From assembly GCF_910592395.1 (NCBI RefSeq), contig NC_088308.1, positions 17,561,501-17,625,500 on the forward strand: a stretch of DNA of 64,000 nt. Reading direction: 5' to 3'. Positions within the stretch are counted from its first letter, which is position 1. Each line of letters opens with the position of its first letter. The notes under the pieces are model-generated. The model ran no database searches, had not been told where the DNA came from, and was given only the letters and a program-made list of their open reading frames with translations. Both the position numbers and the translations under genes were made by a program. This DNA is from Lineus longissimus (lineage: Eukaryota > Nemertea > Pilidiophora > Heteronemertea > Lineidae). This document shows, piece by piece, positions 45,367 to 56,846 of the stretch.

Positions 45367-45576
45367 TGTAATATTCGAGTTTCTAGCTACTACGTAATAA
45401 CTCACGTCTACGATCTATGTATGGTTATTCTTGATTTCAACGCTCTTTATTCTCTTGAAACTACAGTCAAATCGGTGTGTCTCGTCGATCCGCTCAATCA
45501 CCGCGCTCTGCACTTGCGCGACCTCTCATTCGTCGCTCGCTGGTGAGGGGCCGTCTCATAAGGCCTGCTCACCACA
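45367..45576 (-). repeat. Probable 5' LTR of truncated Gypsy element, unit 1
   Basis: On the reverse strand it starts TGTGGTGAGCAGG, ends AATATTACA, and contains AATAAA. Beyond its outer edge the sequence matches unit 0 at 15149. TGGTGAGCAGCGG follows its inner edge as a possible primer site. The 3' partner is deleted, so the ends are inferred from the TG/CA termini and the breakpoint only. Confidence 0.5.
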
Positions 45577-46582
45577 TATAGATGAGACAGTTGTCAGTCC
45601 ATTGCAAGTTGGTGCCCCAAATGCACCGCGGCCAGTGATCCAAAGGTCTGTCCTAATAGCAGTCAGGCTGGATATAAAATAACATTTTCATTAGTCTGCA
45701 AATAAAAAAAGCAACCAAATGTGAGCAGGGCCTGGTTGCTCAAAAAAACATTTTGTCACAGGCACTGGCGTCAACTTAACTTGGTATTTATCGTCTTAAA
45801 TCAAGTTAAGTTAACGGCAGCATCATTGACACTGACACAACTTGCTGAGCTCTGGCTAAATGAGACGCATGACACGTGTAGGGAAAGGGGAAAAGGGTAA
45901 AGGAAAAAAGAAGGTAGTCGTTTTAAAAATTCATTTTCCAATTAGTTAAAAAAAAGCCATAATTACATATTGAGTTAGTGCAAATGTATTGTTGTGAGTA
46001 AAACAACAACAAAGTTGCTGTTTCTTGATCTTTTCCACACAATGACGTCTCTTCAAGTTGTTTTTTCCTATTAATCTTTTCCTAAAATCGTGAGAGATAT
46101 GGGAGTGTTCTCAACTAACTCCATCTCATTTAATTTCCAAGAGATTTTCACTTTTATTGAACTTTACGGATAATCTTGTCAGACATCTACACCCATGTTA
46201 CATGTACGAGCCTTTTCCAAATCTTTGGCCTGCATATGGTCAATACTTAGCCAGAACCGATCACATGCAAATGACGGTGCCCTGGATATTGATTTATGCT
46301 CTGTTTACCTGAAATATCCTCATTTAAAATGCAGGCAGCAGTTGGTAGACATAATTATTTAAATATTGTCATACTTTTTAATCAGATTAGAATCAAATTA
46401 GTGAAAAAACGGGCTGCTACACGTATGCGCAGATATCTGGAGCCAACCATAGAGCGCCAATTCTTCCTATTTTTACTGTGGTCCAGTGGCTCTACCCAGG
46501 CCATATCTTCCTCGGGTTGCATGCCAAGGTATACATTACCCGGGTCTTTTCAGGATGGGTGACATCTGAAAATCGCCCCCTA

Positions 46583-47060
46583 GCGGCCGCCATCTTGAAT
46601 TTCAAAATGGCCGACACAGCAGGACCACTAGACAGTTTTTCATGAAAACTTTTGTTCTAAATTAGCTACAGAGAAAGATGAACGGCTAACCGCATGTTCT
46701 TGGGTATGGCCAATCGAATGGCAGCGTCAAAATTGAGTCCAGATGCCCGCCGTCTGGGATTTTAAGATGGCGAATGGTAAATGGCACGCATAGTTTTCAC
46801 ACCAACCTAAAGATTGTAGGCTGTCAAACCATTTAAAGATTGGTAACAGTGAAAAGGCGGCTCCTGTTGACCGCCATCTTGAATTTCAATATGGTCGCCT
46901 CGTCGAAGTCGATCTAAAACAGTTTTTTGGCTATAACTTGAGTTTTAATACGGCTCCAAACAAAACTCAAAGCTAGGTCATCAAGTCTAACCCAACCAAT
47001 CGAATGGTGCCATTGACGATGACGTCACATGCCGCAATATTGGATTCCAAGATGGCCACC
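46583..47060. repeat. Dyad-symmetric box array, unit 2
   Basis: Four of the five boxes described at 28697 are present. The fifth was removed by a deletion joining CTCAAATG to CCAAGACC near 47151. Confidence 0.6.
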
Positions 47061-48635
47061 ACTAAAATTATGCATCTCATTTGCCAAGCCTGATTATTTG
47101 CACAGAGATGTATTAAGAGCTTATTACAGCAAAACGTTTTTTGCTCAAATGCCAAGACCTATTACCTGACACCCATTTGTTAAAACAATAATTATGGTTT
47201 CAGACAGGGGGTCTACGTTTAGTTTCAATTACATGTAAGGCAGAATCCTTCAATAATAGATGAATGTCACACCACGTAATGCTACATATACACAAGGCCT
47301 ACGTTTATTATACACAATGTATTTTACATCGCGCCTCTCACAAACGATACGCGGCATAAAACACCCGAATGTGGATAAAGGCCTTTAATGATCTTCAGCC
47401 AGACACTAACAGCTGGGCCAAACCCAGAACGGCAGTTAAAATTAATGACTCAATTTCTATTCGCATTTTTCTAATTCTTAATTATTTCTTGATTAATTCA
47501 TGAGAAAGACGATATAATGCGAGACCCTCAATGATTTCTGTCAGCATTCGAATCTGGAAGCACCCGTTGATAAGGTAAGTGCCACGCTGTTACATCGTTA
47601 CTCTTCTTCTCATTATCACTCCCGTAAAACATGCCAACTGAGCCAAACCCAAAATCTGCTGACATCGCCATACTTTCATCCATCGCCCAAAAGGCAGATG
47701 TATCAGCCAATGAAAAGGATTTTTCGTCACTACCGGAGTTCCTTTTGATAATACTCCTGATCTGTTTTTTAGCCGAAAGTATAAAACCCAGTGAAACACC
47801 ATGATGTGGCGAAGTTAGCAAGTTTTTTCAGCATCGTTTTTCACAAAAACTCAATCGATCGGGGATTGTGCCAACAAAACATTGTACATTTTAAGAAATC
47901 TTCCAAAATTCACTAGACCCCGCTTGATAGAATTGCAGATATTTGGTATGCCTGTTTAGAATACCCCTACCTGTCTTTTGAAAGCTATTTACGGGCGTGG
48001 AAAAGTTTTTTAGTGCAAAGTGAGCATGTTTGACGGTCCGTGTTTCATCAGCGATAATGTTTCACCTCTTGGGTTTGTTGATGAACAAACTCGTAATACG
48101 GGTATATTGGTACATGTATATCACTTTTTTTATTTCCGAAAACCAGTCTAGACAAAAACGTAATTATGCTATTTTAAAGGTTAGAGCCTGTACTCTTAAA
48201 ACAACATGAAATGCTTACAATTTCACAGAGAACGCAGCACACTTGAAATTCAGTGTTGGCCACTGGCCTCCGACACTGGGATGAAGGCAATACACTGAAG
48301 CAAAACACTTTTGCAAATTCTGAGGCAGGAAAAATACCCTGATTTAAACTGCATTAAAAACTGAATAATAAAAACACTAAAAAGAGTTGGGGTCATTAGG
48401 CACTTTTCCGAGCAACTCCAATTTTTCTGTCCCGCCCCGTATTTCGCGACGTTCTTTAATAAACTGGTTTTCTGAGACCAAGCCGAACCACATAGCTTAT
48501 AGTCCATTCATAAATATTATGTCCGCATCGTTTGGGGCTCTGGAGGACGAACAACCTTTCCGGAATTCTTTGAAATTTGGTTTTTATTGATCCTTGCCTC
48601 AAAACCAAACAGATGTATGCACTATTCCAATTTCC

Positions 48636-48643
48636 TATAAATA
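48636..48643 (+). promoter_or_regulatory. Putative TATA box of unit 2 peptide gene
   Basis: TATAAATA lies 255 bases before the ATG at 48898 and is identical in position to the unit 1 copy. Confidence 0.5.
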
Positions 48644-48897
48644 AGGAAAAATCGTTTCAACTACTTGTAGCGTGGGGTAAAGCTCCTATTTTTTCAGAAA
48701 CAAAGTAACAAAGTGGATGCGCAAAAACAAAATTTAGATTTCGAAAACCGAAAGAATTTGGTAGTGAAACATAATAAAATTTGTTGACAAAATTATCTAT
48801 TTATCTATTTCCCAGAATCTTAAAAAGGCGCGAAATTTTACAGGTATTTCTGACCTATCAGTCAGTAAATCTTCATGATCATTATCTTCCAGATAAA

Positions 48898-49521
48898 ATG
48901 AAGTTCGTCATCCTACTGGTCCTGTCCGTGGTCATTTGCAGTGTTGCCACTGAAAGAACCATCAAGAGAGAGGAAGATGTGACCCAGGAAGAGTCCGAAG
49001 AGGTCGCCAAGAGATTGTTTTTCAAGAATTTCGTGAAGAGCCACTGGAAGGAAGCAGCCAGGGCTGGTCTTAATTTTGCTAGTAAAGCCCTTGCAAAGAG
49101 AGGCGAGGATGTGACCAAGGAAGAGTCCGAAGAGGTCGCCAAGAGGTTGTTTTTCAAGAATTTCGTGAAGAGCCACTGGAAGGAAGCAGCCAGGGCTGGT
49201 CTTAAACTGGCTGGTAAAGCCCTTGAAAAGAGAGGCGAGGATGTGACCAAGGAAGAGTCCGAAGAGGTCGCCAAGAGGTTGTTTTTCAAGAATTTCGTGA
49301 AGAGCCACTGGAAGGAAGCAGCCAGGGCTGGTCTTAAATTGGCTAGTAAAGCCCTTGAAAAGAGAGGCGAGGATGTGACCAAGGAAGAGTCCGAAGAGGT
49401 CGCCAAGAGGTTGTTTTTCAAGAATTTCGTGAAGAGCCACTGGAAGGAAGCAGCCAGGGCTGGTCTTAATTTGGCTAGTAAAGCCCTTGAAAAGAGAGGC
49501 GAGGATATGACCAAGAATTAG
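48898..49521 (+). CDS. Secreted precursor with four cationic amphipathic peptides, unit 2
   Basis: The precursor has 207 residues. A signal peptide (1-17) and a short acidic prosegment are followed by four modules. Peptides lie at 40-66, 84-110, 128-154 and 172-198, each starting LFFKNFVKSHWKEAARAGL and followed by KR. Acidic spacers GEDVTKEESEEVAKR lie at 69-83, 113-127 and 157-171, and the tail is GEDMTKN. The 44-residue (132-bp) unit is almost identical in all four copies. Each peptide is Lys-rich (net about +4), has one Trp and Phe/Leu/Ala spaced for a helix with one hydrophobic face. Cleavage at KR by prohormone-convertase-type enzymes would release four peptides, and acidic spacers may neutralise them in the precursor. 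No Gly precedes KR, so C-terminal amidation is not expected. I do not recognise a named family; a host-defence peptide is most likely. AATAAA is at 49632-49637. Confidence 0.82.
   Translation: MKFVILLVLSVVICSVATERTIKREEDVTQEESEEVAKRLFFKNFVKSHWKEAARAGLNFASKALAKRGEDVTKEESEEVAKRLFFKNFVKSHWKEAARAGLKLAGKALEKRGEDVTKEESEEVAKRLFFKNFVKSHWKEAARAGLKLASKALEKRGEDVTKEESEEVAKRLFFKNFVKSHWKEAARAGLNLASKALEKRGEDMTKN
49015..49497 (+). repeat. Intragenic 132-bp coding repeat, unit 2
   Basis: There are four peptide modules with three intervening spacers. Copies differ mainly at peptide residues 20, 21, 23 and 27. The near-identity indicates recent expansion or concerted evolution by unequal exchange within the gene. 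Confidence 0.9.
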
Positions 49522-49637
49522 AAGGTTATTGTAAAGGAAAGTAGAATGGCAGGTGTCATATGAAAAAGATGCGAGTAGGTACTTCCCGTATTCCTATGTA
49601 ATGGCTAGTCTTCATTCCATCTGAAGATTGAAATAAA

Positions 49638-51887
49638 ATCATCACTGCTTTGACATTATCGTTTGCGTGAGCCAGTCTTTTTTGTTCTGGTGATCTGTTC
49701 ATCGAATTCACAAGGGTTGTCTAGCAGGGTGTGTTTTGTTTTGGACAGGATTTGTCACTCATAGTTCACGAAGGATTAGAAATAATTTCGTCAAGAGATC
49801 ACCTCACATTCTCAAATTTATTCACTGATTTTAACCAAAAAACGGTCAATGGCCATAATTGTGCTCAGCGGATTGTCATTTGGATGTGAATGATGTTCCA
49901 GTATCTATATACACCCGAACGGCTAAATCAAGATCCCTGATATAACATGACCTAAGAGCACTAATATATACAAATTAATGAATCATTATTCAATTCAAAG
50001 ATTGTACATGTTGTACTTTACCTATAAGGACATTGTTTTTGACAAACAGGCAAAAACTAACTTATCTATTTCTATTGGGTGTAAGGGTAAAGGTAATTAA
50101 AGAATATGGAGTAAGGGTAGGCGTGGGGTCACTGGCCTTTTTCTAGGTCCAGAATCTTTCTCTAACGGTTACTGCGTTTAAATGTCTCGTTGGAGTTTAA
50201 GCTGGGTCGATCGCCGTCGGCTAACCTATCATCACCCGCCGCGCCAACGGTCGACCAAGAAACGTACCGGGGTAGCACATGATCATTCTGATGCGATCGT
50301 CCAATTGGTTTTAATGTCAAATCATACTCCCCGCGATGTGGTTGGATAACGCTACAAGAGAGCTCCATGTTCATTGCTAATTGACTTCCTACCCCTACTC
50401 TTGACCTTGTTTTATAAAAATGCGGGTAATGAAGATTTCCAGATAGAAATGGCTCGCCTAGTGACGCACGTACAGTGGAGCGTGTGATGCACGCCTTAGT
50501 CGCCGTTGTTTTGTTGCACCATTACAAAATGTAGATTAAAATGAACCCAACACCAGCGAAAATCCTTTATTAGAGATCAGCCAGTGTTATGCTACATGTG
50601 GTGGCGCAAAGTGGCGAGAAGGGGAATTATCATCCTTGCTAGCTATCGCCCACGGCCTAAATGCGCATTTGAAAACACGAATGGAGAGTCTCGTGCCCAG
50701 GCCATTTGGGAATTGACTCTCCCTACTGAGTGAGGATGCCATTTCACCGCAGATCATCAGATCAGGCCCCACATGTCTCCGAGATAATTGTTTTTCTTTG
50801 GCACGCCACCAAGTAGAAAATGCAAAAATATTCATTAAATTGGATGATAACCAGACAACAAATCCTGATGTCGTGTGCAGGTAACGGACGACATTCATTT
50901 CTTCAGATACGCTTACTGTTTTTGCATATTCAAACCAGTCATATGAAAGGTTGAAAGGACAACTATAAGTGACACAGAAAAGATAAAATTATGACGGGTA
51001 CGCCTAAGATATCTACTTGACCCTCAATGTATTGACATTGTTCAGCTTCCAGACAACGCGGTGCGAAGGCAGCACCGCTGGAAGTTCAGTATGCCTTTCT
51101 GGTGGCAACGATTCTGCTTTTCATCGCACTGACCAGTCATCTAATTAGCTGTCACCCATCTGCCTATTTCGTGTTACTGGGTGACTATTCATCAGTGGAA
51201 AACCAGTGTCACTCGCATTTTATGGGAGTGACATTGGCTTAAAGATAATGAATGTGAGGAGTATCCCAATTTGGTTATTGAGCCGAGTATGGCCAATCTG
51301 AGACAGGAATTCTAAACCTCCGTTGTAATTAGGAAAACACCAGAGTTGTGATAATTGTAACGATGCCTTAATCGTGACGGCTATAACGTCCTTGATCTCT
51401 CATTTCCAAAGGTAGCGACTAAAAATAAGACTGCCCATTATGTGTGATATTGCTAAGCAATGAATGGAATATCAGATTTTAATAATAGACATATACACGC
51501 CGTGGAAGATATATCTTTGAGAGCTGCTATTAGAAAGGGTTCTTTCAGTGCTATAGGAATATAACTTCTGATTTGGCCAATCCATAGATAAAAGACATAA
51601 TAAACGCAAAGGAAAATTGTTTTGTTCCGGCGAATTCATCCATTATTACCAAGCCACGGTCGAATGCTTCTCTTCGACAAAAAATTTCGATTATGGTATC
51701 AACTACACATTTTGATTTTGATCAGTGATACATTCTGAATCAACTTTTATTTCCAGTTTCCAGTTTTCTGTTTCAAATTTACTTTCGCATTTAAAGACGA
51801 AAGGTTAACACGTGGTGTCTTAGTTGTCACATGTATGAGCTACATTTGAAACTTGAACAGAAATTATTTGAAATCCCATGTTTTCAG
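49638..51887. other. Unit 2 region between peptide gene and Ly6 exon 2
   Basis: This is the counterpart of 31701-33950 and has the same content: no recognised gene, a reverse-strand frame at 50587-50898, and the open stretch with a hydrophobic segment at about 51053-51244. Confidence 0.45.
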
Positions 51888-53252
51888 CTTTCGGAGGCAT
51901 CTACTATGAAGGACTGACTGGTACCAATCTTTCCTGCTACACGTGTAAGGAAAGTTACAAAATCACGCCATACGACCCAACAGCCCACACCTGCCAGTCA
52001 AACCTTCCCAAAGTAGACATCATCTCCTGCGGCATGAAAGATAAATACTGCAAGGTATGACTGCAGAGAATAATTATACCCACGCTAATCTCCTGTAGCG
52101 GATAGGTGCCGTCAAAGCAGATCTCACAGACATCCGTGCAGTGCAGGGCCGGAGAAGCGAACGTTAACCCCCGATTTCCTCAGGATGCACATAGTAGGTG
52201 GCTTCCTTAAAAGTGGCATCTACAATGTTTACATGTACTTCAGTCAGGTTTGCAAGATATTTCGCGGGTGTTGAACGATTTGAATTTACTTGAAAGTGTT
52301 TCTGAATAAGGCCGGGTATAATCATATCAAAATTTTGTTCTCCTCCCTGGACGACTCAATTTATATGGTTCCGTAAAGCAAATATGCCTTTTTAGAAGTT
52401 TACCTTTTGCCACCATTTTGCTTTGAGGAGACACATGGGCAGTGTTGCTGAGAGCATATATATGAGTATGGTTCTTGGCACTTCATTCTTGAGTATTTAA
52501 AATTATTCGCTCGATCACACTCACACATAGGTTGTTATACGGAGATGCCTTTTGAGGTACTAGTATAAATCATGCTTGGAGACACACAACTTTCATGTAA
52601 ACCACCAGCGACGAGACGACATTTCGTAGCTAATTATTTTATTCAAAGTGTAACAAACCGAATTACATTAGAGATAATTTTAAAATACCCGAGTGAGAAT
52701 ATTTCATTTTCATAATGGATAATATATAAAGCATCGTTTTCACAACAGTGGTTTGGGCGAGACAACCATAACCGCTTGGGTTAGTGCAAAATGTGGAAGC
52801 ACTTCAAAAGCATTTAAAACCAAATTATTCAATATTTGATTTGAGATGTTTCAGAATAGAAATTGATACCTCACTGTCGGTATTGATTGTCTCACCCAAA
52901 CCGCTCGGGTGGAGCTAAATATAGGCTACGCCTCGGTTTTGGTCTACATTACGAGCGGTTTGGGTGAGACAACCAATACCTCCAGTTCGGTATCAATTCC
53001 TTAATCAAACAACCTGTACGTATATTTCTAATCTAGAATGAATTACAATTTAAGGTTACAATTGAAAGAAGCTGTACGGACACATGTTATTATGGATGTA
53101 AGTTCCAAGGATACGGATTGACCTATCTGAAATGTACGTCGTGCTGTAGAGGACATGCGTGCAACACAGACAGCCACGGAGTGATTATCACGCCAAGTTT
53201 ATTTCTTTATGTGATGATGATTTTAATTGCTACATTTATAATCCGAGGATAA
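51888..53252 (+). CDS. Ly6/uPAR-domain GPI-anchored protein, exons 2-3, unit 2
   Basis: Exon 2 is 51888-52054 and encodes the same residues as unit 1. Exon 3 is 53055-53252, ending TAA instead of TGA. An in-frame 30-base deletion right after the acceptor removes ten residues between the two cysteine-rich halves (VERVELQ... of unit 1). All twelve cysteines, CCRGHACN and the hydrophobic GPI-type tail remain. The candidate first exons lie at 38846, 39280 and 39461 in unit 1, with a matching phase-1 junction. The intervening 12-13 kb contains a Gypsy fragment and the four-peptide gene. Confidence 0.8.
52858..53003. repeat. Inverted repeat in Ly6 intron 2, unit 2
   Basis: This is the copy of the hairpin at 34920-35066. 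Its outer arms pair slightly better here (GGTATCAATTCC against AATTGATACC). Confidence 0.6.
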
Positions 53253-53424
53253 ACGATAAGTCCGTATCGTCGTCTGACGGTGGCCAGTGGTACCAGGCTA
53301 TATCCGCAGTAGTTCGCGTACGCTCAGGAAAATCTAATGAATATAAAATGAGGTCTAAAAATAGTTTTAGGAATACCATTATTATGAAGTCAGCGATGGA
53401 ATTTCCTGGTTGGACTTAGGAAAT

Positions 53425-53754
53425 TTATGATAAAATAACTAGGACTGTGCACTTGGTGGGAGTGGCCGTCCCTTCCCTTACTTCGTTACTTCGAGATTTT
53501 TTCCAAATGTGCTGGAAGACCTCCAACGGCAGACGAATTTGGAGTTGGTTCTCGAAGTTGTGTTCCGGCGGAGCATTAGGAGGAGAAGATGAACCACCGG
53601 CTGGTGACCTCTTAACTCGAACTTCATGGCGACGGCCCGGTTCTTTGATAGGGTCAGGCCAGCGGAAAACCCCAACACCTTCAGTTTTGCTGGAGTTGCC
53701 GCAAAACATCGCAGCACAACGCCACCCGACAACCCTTTTCTTTTTCTTCTCCAT
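53425..53754 (-). CDS. THAP-like zinc-finger ORF (partial), unit 2
   Basis: The frame has 109 residues. After a basic start (MEKKKKRVVGW) it shows RCAAMFCGN, the Cys-x4-Cys opening of a THAP domain, then GVFRWPDP and RRHEVRVKR, matching the F-x-x-P and W/H-x-x-x-V-x-R positions of that family. The second zinc pair (Cys-x2-His) and the AVPTIF end are missing. The remaining 60 residues have no similarity I recognise, so this is at best a first exon or a remnant. THAP domains bind DNA and occur in host regulators and in P-element-like transposases. The unit 1 copy has a stop before the first Cys. Confidence 0.45.
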   Translation of the reverse strand: MEKKKKRVVGWRCAAMFCGNSSKTEGVGVFRWPDPIKEPGRRHEVRVKRSPAGGSSSPPNAPPEHNFENQLQIRLPLEVFQHIWKKSRSNEVREGTATPTKCTVLVILS

Positions 53755-54267
53755 AATCTTCAGTTCTTATCGTGTATATATTGTGTAAGGACAGGATGGA
53801 ATGTCAATGGTCAATGGCAGTTGTAAATAAACGAATGAGATTTTTTTTTTCGCGGGAATGTAAACCATCGCGACAGCGAAAATGTTCATGTTGTGACGTC
53901 ATCAACAAAAACGTCGTCGGCGTAGCGCGATTTCAACGGCATCGAAGCGAGCCGTCCGGGCGGGATTAAAACCATCAATTTCTCGAAAATGTGCATTTCG
54001 ATTCGAAAACCTTACCGATTTATGAGAAAGTGACGTAGTAATTTGTCAAAAACAGCTAAAACATTATATGGTGAAATTTGACACGAGTTACCCTTTAAAG
54101 TTTTTCAATAGAAATATGCATCGATATGATAATCGCCACCCTCGACGAACTTTTTGTTATTTCTGTTGCCTAGTTACTCCGCAAACTTCACGTGTTTGTT
54201 TCATATGCAATGATATTAGGAATCAACAGATATATACTTTTGACGACAACGTGTAATTGGTTCCAAA

Positions 54268-54570
54268 ATGGCGCAAGTGAGGGGCATGCTCCTCATATTT
54301 CTGGTGTTTCTTCTGGAATGTCAATGGATTCGTGGTGAAGAAGAACCAAGGCTTCCACTGGGAATATCAAAAGGTAAGCCATCAGAAATTCAATTTTGGC
54401 TTTCTAAAAGCTGTCCCCATGTAGGAGGCATTGCAGTTTTGATGCACACATTACAAATTCTTAGTGGCAATCTGAGTGATTTAGTGTCTTTCCAAGAGGT
54501 CACAATAATCACGGACTTGGTGTGTAGGTCCGTGCAACAAGCGATGTGTTTTGACAACATCGATCAGTAG
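54268..54570 (+). CDS. 100-residue secreted ORF of unknown function, unit 2
   Basis: This is the intact counterpart of 37120-37422 with the same start, signal peptide, donor-like AAAAG|GTAAGCC (after 54373) and stop. Two residues differ. The alternative reading as a phase-1 first exon applies here too. The family is not recognised. Confidence 0.45.
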   Translation: MAQVRGMLLIFLVFLLECQWIRGEEEPRLPLGISKGKPSEIQFWLSKSCPHVGGIAVLMHTLQILSGNLSDLVSFQEVTIITDLVCRSVQQAMCFDNIDQ

Positions 54571-55989
54571 TTCGCAGCCATGAATCGGCCGGCTGTGCGC
54601 CACCGATCAAATGTCGATATGCAGCAAATCTATCAAAAAACCAGATTTGTCGGGCTTCTGTTTACCAAATAAGCTCGTTGCGGAGATTTTGTTTGTTTGG
54701 TGATATAGTAGCTTACCGTTATGGATTTTACAATAATTATAGACTGGCTGTCCGGGCTGTCGTGATCTTGCGGGCACATAAGCATGTACATACAATGTAA
54801 GGGATATTCCCGTTTTTATGTCGTGATGACGAGTGTTCAAACCACACTCCCGCTTGACGTTCATGTATCATGCTAAGACTATTAAAATGCAAAATGACAC
54901 TTTTTTTACAAATTTTCGGCCAAAATCATGGTCAAAAACAACTTTTGGTCAAATTCTGTGAGGGGCGAGGGCATTTGCCCCCTGTCCCCGCTAGCTACGC
55001 CCCAGCTGTGTTGCATCAAGCCAGCAGCAGTTCTACACACAGCAACTGAGAGATGACCAGCGTTGCAGCCAACAAACAACCCATGGAACCTACCTTTAAA
55101 TGCACAACTGTCAATAAGAACGGTCGGTGCTAAATCCAGCGAGCTGATAGCAATTAACGGAGAAGAGAGCAGCTTCGAGACACTGCATGGCCTGGAAGCG
55201 ATCAGTTCTCATAAAGAAAGCCACGCAGAGACGATCAGTATTAGATTCAGGTGAGCAGGCCAGGTGACCTCTCAACGGAGCTTACCAGGAAATTATCATG
55301 ACATTTCAGCTCTCGAAAATGATTTATGTTTTGAACGAACTCTGAGGATCCGATTACGATTTCAGATCCAGATCATGGGATGAGCGCCGGGTTTTTGCTA
55401 CTGAAATTTATCTGGATACTTAGTGGTTTAAAGTTGAATCGTTAGGTTGGACTGATCGCAAAACAATTACATGTGGTGATAATTATTATTAGTTTTATAA
55501 TTGTTCAAGTTTTCGTTGATATTTAATGCTTTCTTCGGAAGGAAGCTTGGTGGTGACATTTGCTGAACCCCTAGAAACATGTTAGCAGCACAGAATCAAT
55601 TTCATCGATTCCGAAAGGAAGGGTCGGTTTATCTGAGAGCAGTCAGCCTGTGTGTCCAAGGCGCTGTTTCGAAATATCACTAGTGACTTATTTGTGTTTC
55701 TATGTAAGTGTGTGCGACTCGTGAGAGTTTTCCCCAGTAACGAATTTAGCAAACCACTAGCGATTCGGTTGACAATACGATCAACATAAAACTTTCTACG
55801 CATTTATATCAGACTAGCGGATCCGAGACGACCATTTGGATATTTGATTGTTGTTTATATCCTTTTCAAGTGGAGATATCTTCTTTAGACAAAATATCCG
55901 AAAACTTCATCATGTCAACAGTTACTGAAAGGTGACCTCGAATCATCTTTCGTAGCAGTCCGTGTCAACCTGGATGAGTGACAAGCAAG

Positions 55990-56050
55990 ATGGTGTCCAA
56001 TAAGTGGATAATTATATGGATTGCACTCTTTAATCTACTTATAGACAAAG
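55990..56050 (+). CDS. Signal-peptide exon, unit 2
   Basis: This is a single copy with the same 20 residues and phase-1 donor as the others. By the pattern of the array its partner Ly6 exons would be in unit 3, beyond the window. Confidence 0.5.
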
Positions 56051-56800
56051 GTAAGAGCTTCTTACGATACTTAAGAGACATTCAGTGATCAGCACTTCGA
56101 TATCTGTAAATGTGTCTGGGTGACCATGTGATACATAGCTTTTTTCTGTCTATAATTGATGTGACCAACTAGAATTCACGCAACAGAAGTTATATGGGTT
56201 CATGCGTAAGCTTGCACCCATGGGTGATCGGGGGTCATGAAAATAGGAAAAAAAACGGCTCCCTGTGAGAGACAATACAATCCAAGACAGTAACATTTTC
56301 CTAATGATCCGAACCCGCTCATTCGGTTGATCCGCCACGGTTTGGTATCTCAAATAATCGCAGTCTTCCCCTGAAGACAACAACTAAATCACTAAATTAC
56401 GGTATAATCGAGTCCTATCACCCCGCGCCATGTGTGATGCAGAGCCAAGACGCCACCGCTCTGTTAAGATATAATGGCGTTCATATATCTTCATCTGTCG
56501 ATAAACATGGGAACCAACTCAATCATTTTAAATTAGTTTCTCGTCGTAGCCGAAGGTAAAATACTGTATTATAACGCGCAATTGGAGATGCGGTGGCTGT
56601 TCCCTCCGAATGCGACTGCGTCAGCACAAATATCAATTGCAAATATATCTAAGAGTCCAATTTTGTTTTAACTCTTTAAGGCTTTTTTTATACATATAGC
56701 TTACATCGCAACTACATGTACATGTTGTTTTCAATTGACAAGGTATGCATTGACAAACTATGACGTTAACCGTTATATCAATGCACATCGGTAATTTAGT

Positions 56801-56846
56801 CCAATGGAGAGCATTCCAGTCTTCCTACTGGAATGCTCTCCATTGG
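56801..56846. repeat. Perfect 20-bp inverted repeat at the Gypsy breakpoint, unit 2
   Basis: It is identical to 40276-40321. The adjoining unit sequence lacks four bases (TTAGTCC instead of TTAACTAGTCC). Confidence 0.9.

Larger units (their letters stand above)
40276..45576 (-). mobile_element. 3'-truncated Gypsy-type element, unit 1
   Basis: Read on the reverse strand, the order is a probable 5' LTR (45367-45576), leader, gag, protease, reverse transcriptase, RNase H and the integrase zinc-binding region. It then stops at the inverted-repeat scar, so the integrase core and 3' LTR are missing. It is a different lineage from the 15557 element: two zinc knuckles and different protein sequence. 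The insertion, together with loss of the unit 0-type segment 12438-15148, is shared with unit 2. Confidence 0.88.
28147..45977 (+). repeat. Tandem segmental duplication, unit 1 (~17.8 kb)
   Basis: The unit begins at GTGCAAATGTATTGTTGTG, repeated at 45978 and 62472, and runs head to tail into unit 2. The order of features is the same in both units. In the stretch 30120-31020 compared by eye I found about eight differences with 47800-48720, around 1 percent or less. Unit 1 has its own features: no 100-base segment near 28487, a longer spacer at 35367-36150, a triplicated signal-peptide exon and a shortened peptide precursor. Confidence 0.9.

Noticed and set aside
48882-49514. 210- and 175-residue reverse-strand frames opposite the peptide gene
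   Set aside because: They are mirror images of the repetitive forward coding sequence; the forward strand has a signal peptide, KR sites, TATA box and poly(A) signal.
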